Positions 1-9,261 are shown, counted from the stretch's first letter. The stretch: 64,000 nucleotides of DNA from Cupriavidus sp. IDO (GCF_000812465.1 NZ_JWMA01000114.1:1-64000); one strand, 5' to 3'. The notes: generated by a model from the letters alone, not told the origin. Numbers and translations: made by a program.

Positions 1-724
1 AACAAACTCAAGAGCGCTCAGCACCGACCTTCGATCATCGCCGCGTGCTGGGTTCAGGCAACGTTGTGGTGATGTCATGATTTACGGAAAGATCAATAGC
101 CAGGATCAAGGTCTCGATTCCCGCTATTGGCGTGCACCACCGTCGAGCGCGAGTCTCGCACTATCGTAATCTCAGTATAGAAGCGAAGCAGAGTCGGCCA
201 GTGGTGCCATTGGAGAAGTACTTCAGCTATTGGCGAACAAACCTTGCGCCAGGCAATAGAATCCCTTCTCTTGCCCCTGTCCGGGCGCACGCGCGGGATT
301 GCGCATTGGCAACTTGCCCCGAACACCACCAGCGTGGCCGCAACGGAATCGCTTGTGCCAAGCGCGATCGCTCAGCGAACGGCCGCTCAACCAGAAACTG
401 GCCTCCGAGGTTATGACAAGTTGTATGGCTGCAACGGGGTCGATCTGGGACCGCCGCAGTTTCGCGGCGGGCATCCGTCCGAACAGTTTGAGTCAGCCGG
501 TCTCGGATTGCCGATGACCGACACGGCCGACAAACCACCCTTCGACCCACGACGGCGCGAAGGGCAGTTCCCGGTCGTGAAGCGGTCGGTGATCCTCAGC
601 AATTGGAGCGCTGCCAATCTCGGGGCGGCGACATCCAGGACTCGCTTGCCCTTGATCCAGCGCAAAGCACCCACGGCCCTTCATTACTATTCATCCAAGT
701 ACCCACCTTTCGGGGGAGCCGGCT
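1..724. other. No supportable gene; upstream region of the carboxylesterase
   Basis: Open frames here overlap on both strands, have no recognisable family signature and no convincing ribosome site, so none is called. The only functional element seen is a purine-rich GGGGGAG just before the ATG at 725, which fits a ribosome binding site for the next gene. The GC-rich, palindrome-rich texture resembles the other non-coding stretches of this window. Confidence 0.5.
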
Positions 725-2212
725 ATGTACCCGATTGTCGAAACCCGTCTTGGCAAGCTGCGAGGCCTCCGGCGTGACGGCGTCTATGCGTTCAAGGGCA
801 TCCCATATGCTGCCCCACCGTTCGGCATTAACAGACTGCGACGGCCGCAGTCCGCAGCACCCTGGAGTGGCGTCCGGGATGCGCTCTCGTTTGGGCCGAA
901 GTCGCCACAGGTTGCGTACCCGCCCGGCATCGCGGAAGCACTCGGAGAACTCGTTGGCGAAGGCGAGGACTGCCTGACGCTCAACATCTGGACGCCCGAA
1001 CTCGGAGCACCCGGGCGCCCGGTGTTGGTCTGGATTCCTGGTGGGATGTTCGAGTTCCATGCAACCGGGGCGACCCCTATCTATGACGGCCGCCGCTTCG
1101 CGCGCGACGGGGTGGTGTGCGTCACTATCAACTACAGGGTGGGCGCGGAGGGCTTCCTGTATCTGGGCGACGGTCTTTCCAATCTCGGGCTCCTTGACCA
1201 GATCGCCGCGCTCGAGTGGGTGCAGCAGAACATTGATGCATTTGGCGGGGATCCAGGTCAGGTCACCATTTTCGGGCAGTCGGCCGGCGGGATGAGCGTC
1301 GCAACCCTCCTTACCGTGCCACGCGCGCAAGGGCTGTTTCGGCGGGCAATCGTGGAAAGCGGGAACACACCGCATGTCACTTCTGCCGCCACGGCGGAAC
1401 GCATTGGCCGCAGGCTGGCGACTCTCCTGAAAGTCGACGCCGCCAGAGAGGCGATTGCCTCGACCACGCCCGGGCAGGTTCTCCAGGCCCAGGCGCAATT
1501 GCGCGAGGAACTGATTGCGGATCCGGACCCGGCCTTCTGGGGAGAGGTTGCGCTTAGCAGCCTCCCGTGGGCGCCCACGGTCGATGGAGCAATTCTTCCT
1601 GCCCCCCCGATCGACGCCATTCGCGCGGGAGCAGCCGCGAACACAGCACTGTTGGTCGGCTCGAATACCGAGGAGACCCAGCTTTTCCTGGTCCCCGGCG
1701 GAGCCATAGATCGCATCACCGAGGCATCACTGCTAGCGATGGTGGCGGCCTACGGCCTGTCGGCCGAGGGCTTGATCGGCTACCGCGCAGCCCATCCTGC
1801 GGCCACCGCCGGTGACCTGTTCTCGGAGATCCAGACGGACTGGTACTGGCGCATCCCTGCCGTTCGACTCGCGGACGCCCACGCGGCGAATGCCTGGGCT
1901 TCGACGTACATGTATGAGTTCGCCTGGCGCTCGCCACAGTTGGGAGGTCGTCTGGGCGCGGCGCATGGGGTGGAGATACCATTCGTCTTCGATACTCTGG
2001 GCCCCGGCACGGAGGCGCTCGTCGGGCCAACACCGCCACAGTCGCTCGCCGACGCAATGCACGGGGCCTGGGTTGCGTTCGCCGTCAATGGCGATTGCGG
2101 CTGGCCTACCTACAATCCGGTCCACAGGTCAACGATGCGCTTCGATACGCCGTCTGCCGTCGTAGACGATCCGTTGGCCGGGAGGCTTGCGCTCTGGCAC
2201 GGCGTGCATTAG
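725..2212 (+). CDS. Carboxylesterase type B family protein
   Basis: This 495-residue protein is an alpha/beta hydrolase of the carboxylesterase type B family, which hydrolyses carboxylic esters. The nucleophile elbow GQSAGG places the catalytic serine at about residue 186, the oxyanion motif IPGG lies near residue 104, and the GAAHGVEIPF segment supplies the likely catalytic histidine near 414. The N-terminal GIPYAAPP block is also typical. No signal peptide is evident, so it is probably cytoplasmic. The length matches the family. GGGGGAG lies a few bases upstream of the ATG. A flavodoxin-fold reductase gene follows 41 bases downstream on the same strand. The substrate cannot be deduced. Confidence 0.9.
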   Translation: MYPIVETRLGKLRGLRRDGVYAFKGIPYAAPPFGINRLRRPQSAAPWSGVRDALSFGPKSPQVAYPPGIAEALGELVGEGEDCLTLNIWTPELGAPGRPVLVWIPGGMFEFHATGATPIYDGRRFARDGVVCVTINYRVGAEGFLYLGDGLSNLGLLDQIAALEWVQQNIDAFGGDPGQVTIFGQSAGGMSVATLLTVPRAQGLFRRAIVESGNTPHVTSAATAERIGRRLATLLKVDAAREAIASTTPGQVLQAQAQLREELIADPDPAFWGEVALSSLPWAPTVDGAILPAPPIDAIRAGAAANTALLVGSNTEETQLFLVPGGAIDRITEASLLAMVAAYGLSAEGLIGYRAAHPAATAGDLFSEIQTDWYWRIPAVRLADAHAANAWASTYMYEFAWRSPQLGGRLGAAHGVEIPFVFDTLGPGTEALVGPTPPQSLADAMHGAWVAFAVNGDCGWPTYNPVHRSTMRFDTPSAVVDDPLAGRLALWHGVH

Positions 2213-2253
2213 CGCGTTGTACCGCTGGTCTCCCCAACAGCTTCGCCCGCAGC

Positions 2254-2835
2254 ATGTCCAGGCGCATCGTGATCATCCAGGGGCATCCAGACCCGTCGGG
2301 CCATCATTTGCTGCATGCACTGGCCGACGCCTACGCTCAAGGCGCGACCACGGCGGGACACGACGTACGGCGCATCGAGGTGGCGAAGCTCGACTTCTCG
2401 CTGCTTCGCACGCAGGCTGAGTTCGAGACTGGCACAGTGCCTCCTGCTTTGGAGCAGCCAAGGCAAGACATGCGCTGGGCAGAGCATTGGGTCTTTCTTT
2501 TTCCGCTATGGCACGGAACCATGCCGGCGCTGTTCAAGGGTTTTCTCGAACACATCTTTCGGCCCGGCTTTGCCATGGATTACAAGAAGAAAGGGTTCCC
2601 CAGACGACTGCTCGCTGGCCGCTCGGCACGCATCGTCGTGACCATGGGAATGCCGGCGCTGCTGTATCGCTGGTACTTTGGCGCATACGGAGTCCGCGGC
2701 TTCGAGCGCAGTATGCTGAGTTTCGCCGGGATCAAGCCGATCCGCGAGAACCTCTATGGGCTTACCTTTGCCAACGAGAGGAGACGTGCCCGCTGGATGG
2801 AGAACATGCGTACATATGGTGCGCACGGGAACTGA
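2254..2835 (+). CDS. NAD(P)H dehydrogenase (quinone)-like flavodoxin-fold protein
   Basis: This 193-residue protein belongs to the flavodoxin-like NAD(P)H:quinone reductase family (KefF/MdaB/NQO relatives), cytosolic FMN enzymes that reduce quinones by two electrons. Visible support is the N-terminal beta strand and phosphate-binding segment IIQGHPDPSGHH and the FPLWHGTMPALFKGFLEHIF block, which corresponds to the conserved FPLYW..PA.LK.w.D.v motif. The frame is open further upstream, into the esterase gene, but the family fold begins at MSRRIVII, so the ATG at 2254 was chosen. It probably forms a short operon with the esterase. The substrate is unknown. Confidence 0.82.
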   Translation: MSRRIVIIQGHPDPSGHHLLHALADAYAQGATTAGHDVRRIEVAKLDFSLLRTQAEFETGTVPPALEQPRQDMRWAEHWVFLFPLWHGTMPALFKGFLEHIFRPGFAMDYKKKGFPRRLLAGRSARIVVTMGMPALLYRWYFGAYGVRGFERSMLSFAGIKPIRENLYGLTFANERRRARWMENMRTYGAHGN

Positions 2836-3391
2836 CCTGAGCTTGGCAGACACATGCGTTGGATGTCCGCTTCCCGGACAGTTGCTGTCGTTGTGGTGGC
2901 TCCCTGCGACCGGCCGTTCATCGGCCCAGCTTGTGCCGTTCGCTTTCGGGCTCGGTTGGCCATTCAAGCGGCCGCTTCGCATCAAAGAACGGACATTCGT
3001 GCCCGGATCGCGTCGGACGGCCCATCAGCCGATCCGGTCAACCCAAATTCAGTCACTTGTAATATTTATTCGCGTGCTCCAGTGTGAAGGCAGCCACCAG
3101 CCCATTGTGGGATCGTGAAGCCCCCCGCCAAGCCGACGTCCTCAACCCGCTGAGCCGCTGCGGCATCTGGCCGCACTAGCGGTTCCGGCATGACCAATCA
3201 AGCCAAATTCGAATCCATCCACGCGGGATCGCCGCGGGACGGACAATATCCGTGGCATTCTGCGCCGAGGCTGCAACGCAGTAAGCAGCGCCGGCAGTGG
3301 CTAGCGATGCGTCCGATCCCTGAGCCAGTTGTTCGCTGCGTACAGTGAAAAGGATCGCACTACTCCCGTACGTACCTTTTGCCAACAATCG
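2836..3391. other. Intergenic region with a dispersed repeat, no gene
   Basis: No convincing gene is present. The stretch contains one copy of a dispersed GC-rich repeat (2941-3031). It lies between two convergently ending genes, the quinone reductase and the GlxA-type regulator. Confidence 0.5.
2941..3031. repeat. Dispersed intergenic repeat, copy 1
   Basis: A core CCATTCAAGCGGCCGCT followed by AACGGAC and GTCGGACGG is shared with 30481-30561, with matching order and spacing and scattered substitutions. It encodes nothing recognisable. Both copies sit in non-coding DNA between transcription units. It is probably an old, degenerate intergenic repeat family rather than an insertion sequence. 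Confidence 0.6.
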
Positions 3392-4351
3392 TCAGGATGC
3401 GCGCAGTTCACGTACGCCCTTGCCCAGTCTCCGGCGCAGCAGCGTGCGCAGCGTCACCCCATCCGCGTAGCCAACCTGCTCGGCGATTCGATCGACGCTG
3501 TCTTTGCTGGTCTTCAGCAAATGAACGGCACGCTCGATCCGCAGCGTTTGAATGTATTCGATCGGCGTCTTGCCGAGCACTTCATTCAGGCGTCGCGTCA
3601 ATGTCCGCTTGCTGGTTGCCAGCGCTTCGGCGGCCGAATCGAGCGTGATCGCCGTGTCGAGGTGGTCGCGCACCCAGCGGTCGAAACGCTCGACCAGCGG
3701 GTCCGAATGGCTGAGGTGATCGGTGATCGCATAGGCGGACTGCGACAGTCGCGTATCGAATACGAGGTACCTGGCAACGAGCGCTGCAAGCTCAGGGCTG
3801 TTATTGCGGATCAACCAGAGCGCAAGGTCGAGATGGCTGAGCGCGGCCCCTGCCGTCACCGTTGCGCCGCTGGGGACGATGATTCGATTCGCATCCAGGT
3901 GCACGTCCGGGTAGCGCTGCCGGAACAACGGTGTAAGCCACCAGGTCGTCGTTGCTTCGTATCCATTGAGCATGCCGCTTTCTGCCAGCACAAACGTACC
4001 CGTACAAGCGGCTGCAATGCGGGCGCCGGCATTCTGCCACGTACGCAAAGCGCCCAACGCATCGAACACGTCGTCCTGGCCAAGCGCAGGCACGAGCTGA
4101 TCGGCCGTGATTGCGCCGAGCGCCGGTACGATGACCCAATCCGGGCGGGGGGCGTCCGCGATATCGCGGACGGGCACCTGCAGCCCAAGTGCCGTGCGTA
4201 CTTGTGGCCGCACACCCACCACGGTGATTTCGAAGCCCGGCGTGGCCATCCCTGTTGCGTGCGCAAGTTTGTTGGCTGTCGTCAAGGCATCGAGGACGGA
4301 GGTGAGGCCGGTATCGAACACGCCTTCCAGCGCGAGAACAGAAACTCGCAT
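3392..4351 (-). CDS. GlxA family transcriptional regulator (DJ-1/PfpI domain plus AraC HTH)
   Basis: This 319-residue regulator has an N-terminal DJ-1/PfpI (class I glutamine amidotransferase-like) domain, about residues 1-190, starting MRVSVLALEGVFD and including AACTGTFVLAESG. A C-terminal AraC helix-turn-helix pair follows (SKRTLTRRLNEVLG and DRIAEQVGYADGVTLRTLL). This architecture defines GlxA-type activators, which sense an unknown ligand. The frame stays open 30 codons upstream of the ATG at 4351, but the domain begins at that Met. It is divergent from the monooxygenase/hydrolase pair at 4463-5562, with about 110 bases between, and is the likely regulator of that pair. Confidence 0.9.
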   Translation of the reverse strand: MRVSVLALEGVFDTGLTSVLDALTTANKLAHATGMATPGFEITVVGVRPQVRTALGLQVPVRDIADAPRPDWVIVPALGAITADQLVPALGQDDVFDALGALRTWQNAGARIAAACTGTFVLAESGMLNGYEATTTWWLTPLFRQRYPDVHLDANRIIVPSGATVTAGAALSHLDLALWLIRNNSPELAALVARYLVFDTRLSQSAYAITDHLSHSDPLVERFDRWVRDHLDTAITLDSAAEALATSKRTLTRRLNEVLGKTPIEYIQTLRIERAVHLLKTSKDSVDRIAEQVGYADGVTLRTLLRRRLGKGVRELRAS

Positions 4352-4462
4352 GGCAGCATTGATATCAAAGTTGTCAATCCGGTCAGTGTTTCCCAGCGCG
4401 CTCCGTTTGTAAAGTCCCCCCTCAACGCGAGCCTCCCGCACGCGGACACTGGAGAAACGAAG

Positions 4463-4768
4463 ATGATCAGGAAAGCACTATTTGTCCGGCTTGAGGCCAA
4501 GCCGGGAAAAGAGCAGGCGGTAGCGGACTTTCTTGCCGCCGGCCTGGAAATGACAAATCGGGAGACGACCACGCCGATCTGGTTCGCCCTCAGGCTATCG
4601 CCGGCCACGTTCGGCGTGTTCGACGCCTTTGCGAGTGAAGAGGATCGCCAGGCACACCTCGTCGGCAACATGGCCCAGACCCTGATGGCGCGGGTCGACG
4701 AGATGCTGGCATGCCCGCCTTCGGTCGAGCAGTTCGACGTTCTGGCCATGAAGAACAAGCTGGTCTGA
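4463..4768 (+). CDS. Antibiotic biosynthesis monooxygenase (ABM) domain protein
   Basis: This 101-residue single-domain protein looks like the ABM/quinol monooxygenase family, small ferredoxin-like dimeric enzymes that oxidise aromatic or quinol substrates without a metal. Typical features are the first strand (IRKALFVRLEAKPGK), the ADFLAAGLEM helix and the FGVFDAFASEEDRQAHL segment. A longer frame runs upstream through the antisense regulator, but the ATG at 4463 has GGAGA six bases upstream and matches family length. It starts a probable two-gene operon with the secreted hydrolase 29 bases downstream. Confidence 0.85.
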   Translation: MIRKALFVRLEAKPGKEQAVADFLAAGLEMTNRETTTPIWFALRLSPATFGVFDAFASEEDRQAHLVGNMAQTLMARVDEMLACPPSVEQFDVLAMKNKLV

Positions 4769-4797
4769 CGTCCTGTCCATAGAACCTGGAGATTCAA

Positions 4798-5562
4798 ATG
4801 TTTACGCTGCAAAAGAAGTTTGCGATTGCCATCATGATCGCCATGGGCGGTGCGATGGCTCACGCCGAGTCAAAGCCGGCTGCGAAAGAGAAAGATATCG
4901 TTATCGTCCACGGCGCACTGGTGGATGGCTCGGGCTGGCGGGCCGTTTACGACATCCTGTCCAAGGATGGTTACCACGTGACCATGGTGCAAGAGCCGCT
5001 CACTGGCCTCACCGAGGACATCGACGCCACCAAGCGCGCTATTGATCAGCAGAAGGGGCCTGTCGTGCTGGTCGGCCATAGCTATGGCGGCTCCGTGATC
5101 ACGGGCGCAGGCGTCGACCCCAAGGTCAAAATGCTCGTCTATGTCGCCGCACTCCAACCCGATGCAGGGGAAGCCAGCGGTCAACTGCTGTCAAAGTTCG
5201 CTCCGCCCAACGATGCCATGCGAGCGACTCCAGACAAGTTCTTCTTCCTCCCCCCAGCGAAATTCCGCGAGACCTATGCATCGGATGTCTCACCGGCGGA
5301 CGCGCAATTCCTGGCGGACTCGCAGCAGCAACTCGCTGAGAAAGCCCTGGGGGCACCTGTGTCCGTCGCGGCATGGCGGAACAAGCCTAGCTACGCCATT
5401 CTGACCACCCAGGACCACGTAGTGAGCCCTCAGCTTCAGCGCTGGATGTATCAACGGTCGGGTGCCAAGGTAACCGAAGTCAACGCAAGCCACGCTGTCT
5501 TCATCTCTCAGCCAGCCACGGTTGCTCGAGTGATCGAAACGGCTGCGAATCAGGCGAATTGA
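4798..5562 (+). CDS. Secreted alpha/beta hydrolase (EstC/salicylate-esterase-like)
   Basis: This 254-residue alpha/beta hydrolase has an N-terminal signal peptide (MFTLQKKFAIAIMIAMGGAMAHA), so it is probably periplasmic. The first strand ends in IVHGALVDGSGW, the nucleophile elbow is VGHSYGG, and VNASHAVFISQP supplies the C-terminal catalytic histidine. Members of this family hydrolyse small esters. It lies 29 bases after the ABM protein, opposite the GlxA regulator. A paralogue with the same layout is at 10898-11671, so this window carries two versions of the enzyme in different regulatory contexts. The substrate is unknown. Confidence 0.88.
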   Translation: MFTLQKKFAIAIMIAMGGAMAHAESKPAAKEKDIVIVHGALVDGSGWRAVYDILSKDGYHVTMVQEPLTGLTEDIDATKRAIDQQKGPVVLVGHSYGGSVITGAGVDPKVKMLVYVAALQPDAGEASGQLLSKFAPPNDAMRATPDKFFFLPPAKFRETYASDVSPADAQFLADSQQQLAEKALGAPVSVAAWRNKPSYAILTTQDHVVSPQLQRWMYQRSGAKVTEVNASHAVFISQPATVARVIETAANQAN

Positions 5563-5715
5563 CCGCTGATCAACCCAGTGAGGGTGCCCACTCCGGCCCG
5601 AAGGCTGACACCGTGGCCAGTCGGCATGCCCCCCATGGCCTCGCGCACGCTGGGACATAACCCAAGCGCGGGGCCGTGCGATCAGCACCACGAACCTGCC
5701 GCGGAGGTTGCCTTC

Positions 5716-6411
5716 ATGCTTTTACTGATCCTTGCCTACCTCGGGGGTGTATTGACCATCCTTAGTCCGTGCATCCTGCCGGTGCTGCCTTTCGTATTCG
5801 CGCGGGCAGACCGCCCGTTCGCGCGCAATGGACTGCCCATGCTGATGGGCATGGCACTCACCTTCGCTGTGGTCGCCACGCTGGCCGCCATTGGCGGCGG
5901 CTGGGCCGTCCGCGCCAACCAGTACGGCCGCATCGTCGCCCTGGCCGTGCTCGCCGTGCTTGGCCTTACCTTGCTTTCCAACCAGGTTGCCGAATGGATC
6001 AGCCGGCCGCTCGTGGCCCTCGGCAGCAAGCTCACCCGGCACAGCGAAAGCGAGAACGATTCGGTGCTCTCGGCGGCGGGTCTGGGGGTCGCTACCGGGC
6101 TGCTGTGGGCACCACGCGCGGGCCCCATTCTGGGGCTGCTGCTCACGGGTGCGGCCCTCAACGGGGCCAGCGTCCAGACCACCCTATTGTTGCTCGCCTA
6201 CGCGGCTGGAGCTGCTACGTCGCTCGCGCTGGCGCTGCTGATTGGTGGGCGCGTCTTTTGCCGTGATGAAGCGCTCGCTTAGCGCCGGCGAGTGGTTTGC
6301 CATGCCCTGGGTGTGCCGGTACTGGCGGGCGTGGCCGCCATCGCACAGGGGCTGGATACCGGATTGCTGACACAGGTGCCGCTGGCCAGCACCGGCGACC
6401 TCGAACAGAAG
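5716..6411 (+). pseudogene. Frameshifted dipZ/CcdA-type thiol:disulfide transporter remnant
   Basis: The frame from 5716 begins as a membrane protein of the DipZ/CcdA family, which passes reducing power across the inner membrane for cytochrome c maturation. The family hallmark LSPCILPVLPFVF is present near residues 17-29, followed by several hydrophobic segments. At about 6258 the frame is lost (GGRVF continues as AVMKRSLSAGEW in the next frame) and a stop falls at 6282. Family-like sequence returns to the original frame near 6292 (HALGVPVLAGVAAIAQGLDTGLLTQ) and ends abruptly near 6411, where unrelated sequence begins. The cytosolic or periplasmic thioredoxin part is missing. It is a broken gene. 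Confidence 0.8.
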
Positions 6412-6730
6412 CCACGCTCACGCGACTCAAGTCATATGCGGCGGCTGGCGCCGACTGTCTCTACGCACCGGGAATAAAGACGCGAGAGCAGATCGCCGCG
6501 TAGTCGCAGCAGTCGCGCCGAAGCCCGTCAATGTGCTGGTGGGCTCGAACGCTGAATTCACAATGAATGACTTCGCCGCCCTGGGCGTACGGCGCATCAG
6601 CGTCGGCGGCGCATTGGCGAGGGCCGCATGGGGTGGCTTCATGCGGGCTGCGCAATCCTTGGCTAGTGGACGGTTTGACGGGTTCGCAGATGCCGCTTGC
6701 GGTGCACAGCTCAACTCACTTTTCCTCTGA
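6411..6730 (+). pseudogene. Truncated, frameshifted isocitrate lyase/PEP mutase family remnant
   Basis: Directly after the dipZ remnant, a different frame reads TLTRLKSYAAAGADCLYAPG and IKTREQIAA, then hits a stop at 6501-6503. One base shifted, the homology continues VVAAVAPKPVNVLVGSN, then LGVRRISVGGALARAAWGGF, to a stop at 6730. Together these match the C-terminal half of the isocitrate lyase/phosphoenolpyruvate mutase family (carbon-carbon or carbon-phosphorus lyases of small 2-oxo acids). The N-terminal half with the metal site is absent, and a one-base loss near 6502 disrupts the rest. It is not expected to make a functional product. Confidence 0.82.
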
Positions 6731-6774
6731 CATTGCCTGTTACTCATGGTCGAGTTGGCGCGCGGCCATGAATC

Positions 6775-7098
6775 TCATAGCTTCAAGAGGCTTCTCTTGT
6801 CGCTCCTGGATGCCCAGACCTCGGCGTCGGGAAGGGGCTGCGATGCAGTCGTGACTACAGGCCATTGCTCTGCCATGCGGCGATTGATTTCGACAAACTC
6901 TACCTCGTGAGGTGCCAAATCAAAGTCGCTCTTGATGGCAGACACCGGACATACGACCTCGCAGATTGAGCAGTTAATACACACCTCGGCATCGATGACC
7001 ATGAAGTTTGGTCCCTGGTGGAAAGCCTGAACCGGACAAACTTCGATGCAGTCTCCGTGGCGGCAATTGATACAGGGCTCGGTGACGACATACGTCAT
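6775..7098 (-). CDS. FdxA-type 7Fe ferredoxin
   Basis: This 107-residue ferredoxin begins MTYVVTEPCINCRHGDCIEV and carries two cysteine clusters, C9-x2-C12-x4-C17-x3-C21 and C40-x2-C43-x2-C46-x3-C50. That is the FdxA layout for one 3Fe-4S/4Fe-4S and one 4Fe-4S centre. It would carry electrons in the cytosol. The frame is open upstream of the Met at 7098, but family alignment fixes that start. A cupin gene lies upstream on the same strand, and the shared promoter region faces an MHS transporter. A redox partner cannot be named. Confidence 0.9.
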   Translation of the reverse strand: MTYVVTEPCINCRHGDCIEVCPVQAFHQGPNFMVIDAEVCINCSICEVVCPVSAIKSDFDLAPHEVEFVEINRRMAEQWPVVTTASQPLPDAEVWASRSDKRSLLKL

Positions 7099-7158
7099 GG
7101 TTTCCTCCGATGAAGCTATGAGGGCTATCCACCTGGATCGCCCTGTCCTCAACCGACT

Positions 7159-7575
7159 TCAGGACGCCTTGCGGAAGCCCGCCGTACCGAAGAACACATT
7201 GGGCTTGCGATAGACAGCAAGCAAGAGGCAGCCTTCATCCGATCGCGTCTCATGCAGCGAACCGGGTTGCCGCCAAACGAATTGGCCGGCGCGGCAGATG
7301 CCGTCGTGGTCGTAAAAGGACCCTTCCAGGACATAGCTCTGCTCGATCTCCGGATGCTTATGGAAAGGCAGGACCGCACCCGGTTCCCACTTCAGCAGCA
7401 CCGTCATCTCGCCCGCTTCGTCATTGCGATACAAGACCTTCATGGAGATCTTCTCGAACTGGGACGGTTCCCATTCGAGCGTGTTCGGATCGATATAGAC
7501 GGATCCGCCGGCGGTCGGTTCCAGTTTGCCTTTGAGGCGCTCGACAAAGTGCTTGTTCTCGGTCTGAGTTGTCAT
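7159..7575 (-). CDS. Cupin domain protein (ChrR-like)
   Basis: This 138-residue single-domain cupin shows metal-binding motif 1 as FHKHPEIEQSYVLEG and motif 2 as GQFVWRQPGSLHET, the usual double-stranded beta-helix signatures with histidine and glutamate ligands. ChrR-type and dihydroxyacetophenone-dioxygenase-type cupins have this size, but an enzymatic role cannot be assigned. The Met at 7575 was chosen because the upstream extension has no family similarity and AGGAGACA lies just upstream on this strand. It is probably co-transcribed with the ferredoxin and divergent from the MHS transporter at 7829. Confidence 0.82.
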   Translation of the reverse strand: MTTQTENKHFVERLKGKLEPTAGGSVYIDPNTLEWEPSQFEKISMKVLYRNDEAGEMTVLLKWEPGAVLPFHKHPEIEQSYVLEGSFYDHDGICRAGQFVWRQPGSLHETRSDEGCLLLAVYRKPNVFFGTAGFRKAS

Positions 7576-7717
7576 GACTTGTCTCCTTGGTATGGAAGAT
7601 GGGAAGAGCGCGCACACAAAGTCTGCGATGCCGCTGTGGATCAATGTAGTCCGATGTTTCCCTACAGTCAACCTGCAGGCCACTATTTGTAATAGATGTA
7701 CCGTTTTATACTCTTAT

Positions 7718-7756
7718 GTTTCCCTCGTTTACCCTTGTTTGGTTGAATAAGTTTCC
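7718..7756. promoter_or_regulatory. GTTTCC half-sites upstream of the MHS transporter
   Basis: GTTTCC occurs at 7718-7723 and 7751-7756 in the AT-rich gap between the divergent cupin and transporter genes. The same half-site, as GGAAAC or GTTTCC, recurs in front of the XRE regulator and the PfpI-family gene, so these are probably operators for that regulator. Confidence 0.55.
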
Positions 7757-7828
7757 TTTTTGTCTAACATCAACGCGCAGGCAAAGGAAACCCAGTGGCC
7801 TCAGGCTACGACGAACAGGAGACAAGGA

Positions 7829-9163
7829 ATGGACATCTACAATTCCGATGCGGCCGGACTAGCCCCCACGGCCCACCCGACAAGCAGCACCAACAGCATG
7901 GGGAAGGTGGTGACGGCAAGTGTCATCGGCACCATGGTCGAGTGGTACGATTTTTTGCTTTACGGTACGGCAGCGGCGCTCGTATTCAACAAGCTCTTCT
8001 TTCCCGCGCTAGACCCTTTGATGGGCACCCTTGCAGCACTTGGATCGTTTGCCGTGGGGTTCATCGCCCGGCCCTTGGGCGGTGTGATCTTCGGTCATTT
8101 CGGCGACAAGATTGGACGGAAGACAATGCTAATGACCACCATGTTTCTCATGGGTGGCGGCACGTTTTCCATTGGATTGCTGCCTACGTACGCACAAATG
8201 GGCATCTGGGCGCCCGCGCTGCTGATTCTGCTGCGCATTGTCCAAGGCATCGGAATCGGCGGTGAATGGGGCGGAGCCGCACTGATGGTCATCGAGCACT
8301 CGCCGCGCGACAAGCGTGGCTTCTACGGAAGTCTGGTGCAGATGGGTTTCCCGCTGGGGATGCTCGCGTCTACTGGAATCTTTGCCTATCTATCGCGCAT
8401 GCCCGATGCAGATTTCCTGGCATGGGGATGGCGCATTCCATTCCTGCTCAGTGCTGTACTCGTGGTGCTGGGTTTCTACATCCGACTCAAGGTAACTGAA
8501 TCGCCCGTGTTTGCTGCGGCATCCGGCGATGGGCAGGAAAGTCCAAAGATTCCGCTCTTCGAGGTTCTTACCAAGCATCGGCGCAACCTGCTCATCAGCA
8601 TTGGACTGAAGGTCTGTGAGGTTGCCTGGGTCTACATTCTGACCGTGTTCGTAGTGGTCTACGGCACGACGGTTCTGCACCTTCCCAAGGCGGTCATCCT
8701 GGATGGCGTATTGCTGGGTGCGGCTCTGGAGCTCTTCACGATTCCACTGTTTGGCTGGCTATCTGACCGGTGGGGACGCCGCCCGCTCTATTTCTTGGGC
8801 TCGCTCTTTACCATCGCTGCAGCGTATCCGCTCTTTCTAGGCATCCAGACTGGCAATCCCGTCGTGATCGCCCTAGCTGTGGCACTCTGCATGAACCTGG
8901 GCCACGGATCGATGTATGGACCACAGGCCGCACTGCTGCCCGAGCTCTTTGGCACCAAAATTCGCTACAGCGGCTCGTCACTTGGATGCCAGGTCGCCGC
9001 CGGCATCGGCGGCGGGCTAGCCCCCATGTTGGCCACGGCTCTGCTTGCCAGGCAGGGACATTTTGTCGGCGTAGCCATCATGATTGCTGTACTTGGAATC
9101 GTGACGCTGATAGCCACGGCGGCTAGCCCCGAAACCCATCGCGACAATCTTTACGACTCCTGA
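7829..9163 (+). CDS. MFS transporter, metabolite:H+ symporter (MHS) family
   Basis: This 444-residue, twelve-helix major facilitator resembles the MHS family (ShiA, KgtP, ProP relatives), proton symporters for shikimate, oxoglutarate, betaine and similar acids. Supporting features are the first-helix signature GTMVEWYDFLLYGTAAALVF, the loop motif GHFGDKIGRKTML, GIGIGGEWGGAALMV in helix 4, and the repeated loop motif GWLSDRWGRRPLY after helix 7. The start at 7829 has AGGAGACA upstream and avoids a 23-codon extension with no homology. It precedes the XRE-cupin regulator, and GGAAAC-type half-sites lie upstream, suggesting ligand-dependent control. Confidence 0.9.
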   Translation: MDIYNSDAAGLAPTAHPTSSTNSMGKVVTASVIGTMVEWYDFLLYGTAAALVFNKLFFPALDPLMGTLAALGSFAVGFIARPLGGVIFGHFGDKIGRKTMLMTTMFLMGGGTFSIGLLPTYAQMGIWAPALLILLRIVQGIGIGGEWGGAALMVIEHSPRDKRGFYGSLVQMGFPLGMLASTGIFAYLSRMPDADFLAWGWRIPFLLSAVLVVLGFYIRLKVTESPVFAAASGDGQESPKIPLFEVLTKHRRNLLISIGLKVCEVAWVYILTVFVVVYGTTVLHLPKAVILDGVLLGAALELFTIPLFGWLSDRWGRRPLYFLGSLFTIAAAYPLFLGIQTGNPVVIALAVALCMNLGHGSMYGPQAALLPELFGTKIRYSGSSLGCQVAAGIGGGLAPMLATALLARQGHFVGVAIMIAVLGIVTLIATAASPETHRDNLYDS

Positions 9164-9232
9164 GCAAGAGGTCTCCCCAGATAAGGGGCAGCCATTTTGG
9201 GCCGGCTCGCAAATCCGCATACAATCTTCCGT

Positions 9233-9251
9233 AGGAAACTATACGTTTCCT
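9233..9251. promoter_or_regulatory. Perfect inverted repeat before the XRE regulator (autoregulatory operator)
   Basis: AGGAAAC, a five-base TATAC spacer, then GTTTCCT form an exact 7-bp inverted repeat just upstream of the XRE gene. The half-sites recur upstream of the flanking transporter and PfpI genes, which supports a shared operator. Confidence 0.7.
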
Positions 9252-9261
9252 GAATCCTCCC

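Noticed and set aside
596-1498. A 300-codon minus-strand open frame across the carboxylesterase
   Set aside because: It is antisense to a gene with clear catalytic motifs, has no ribosome site and no family pattern. It is a GC-rich shadow frame.
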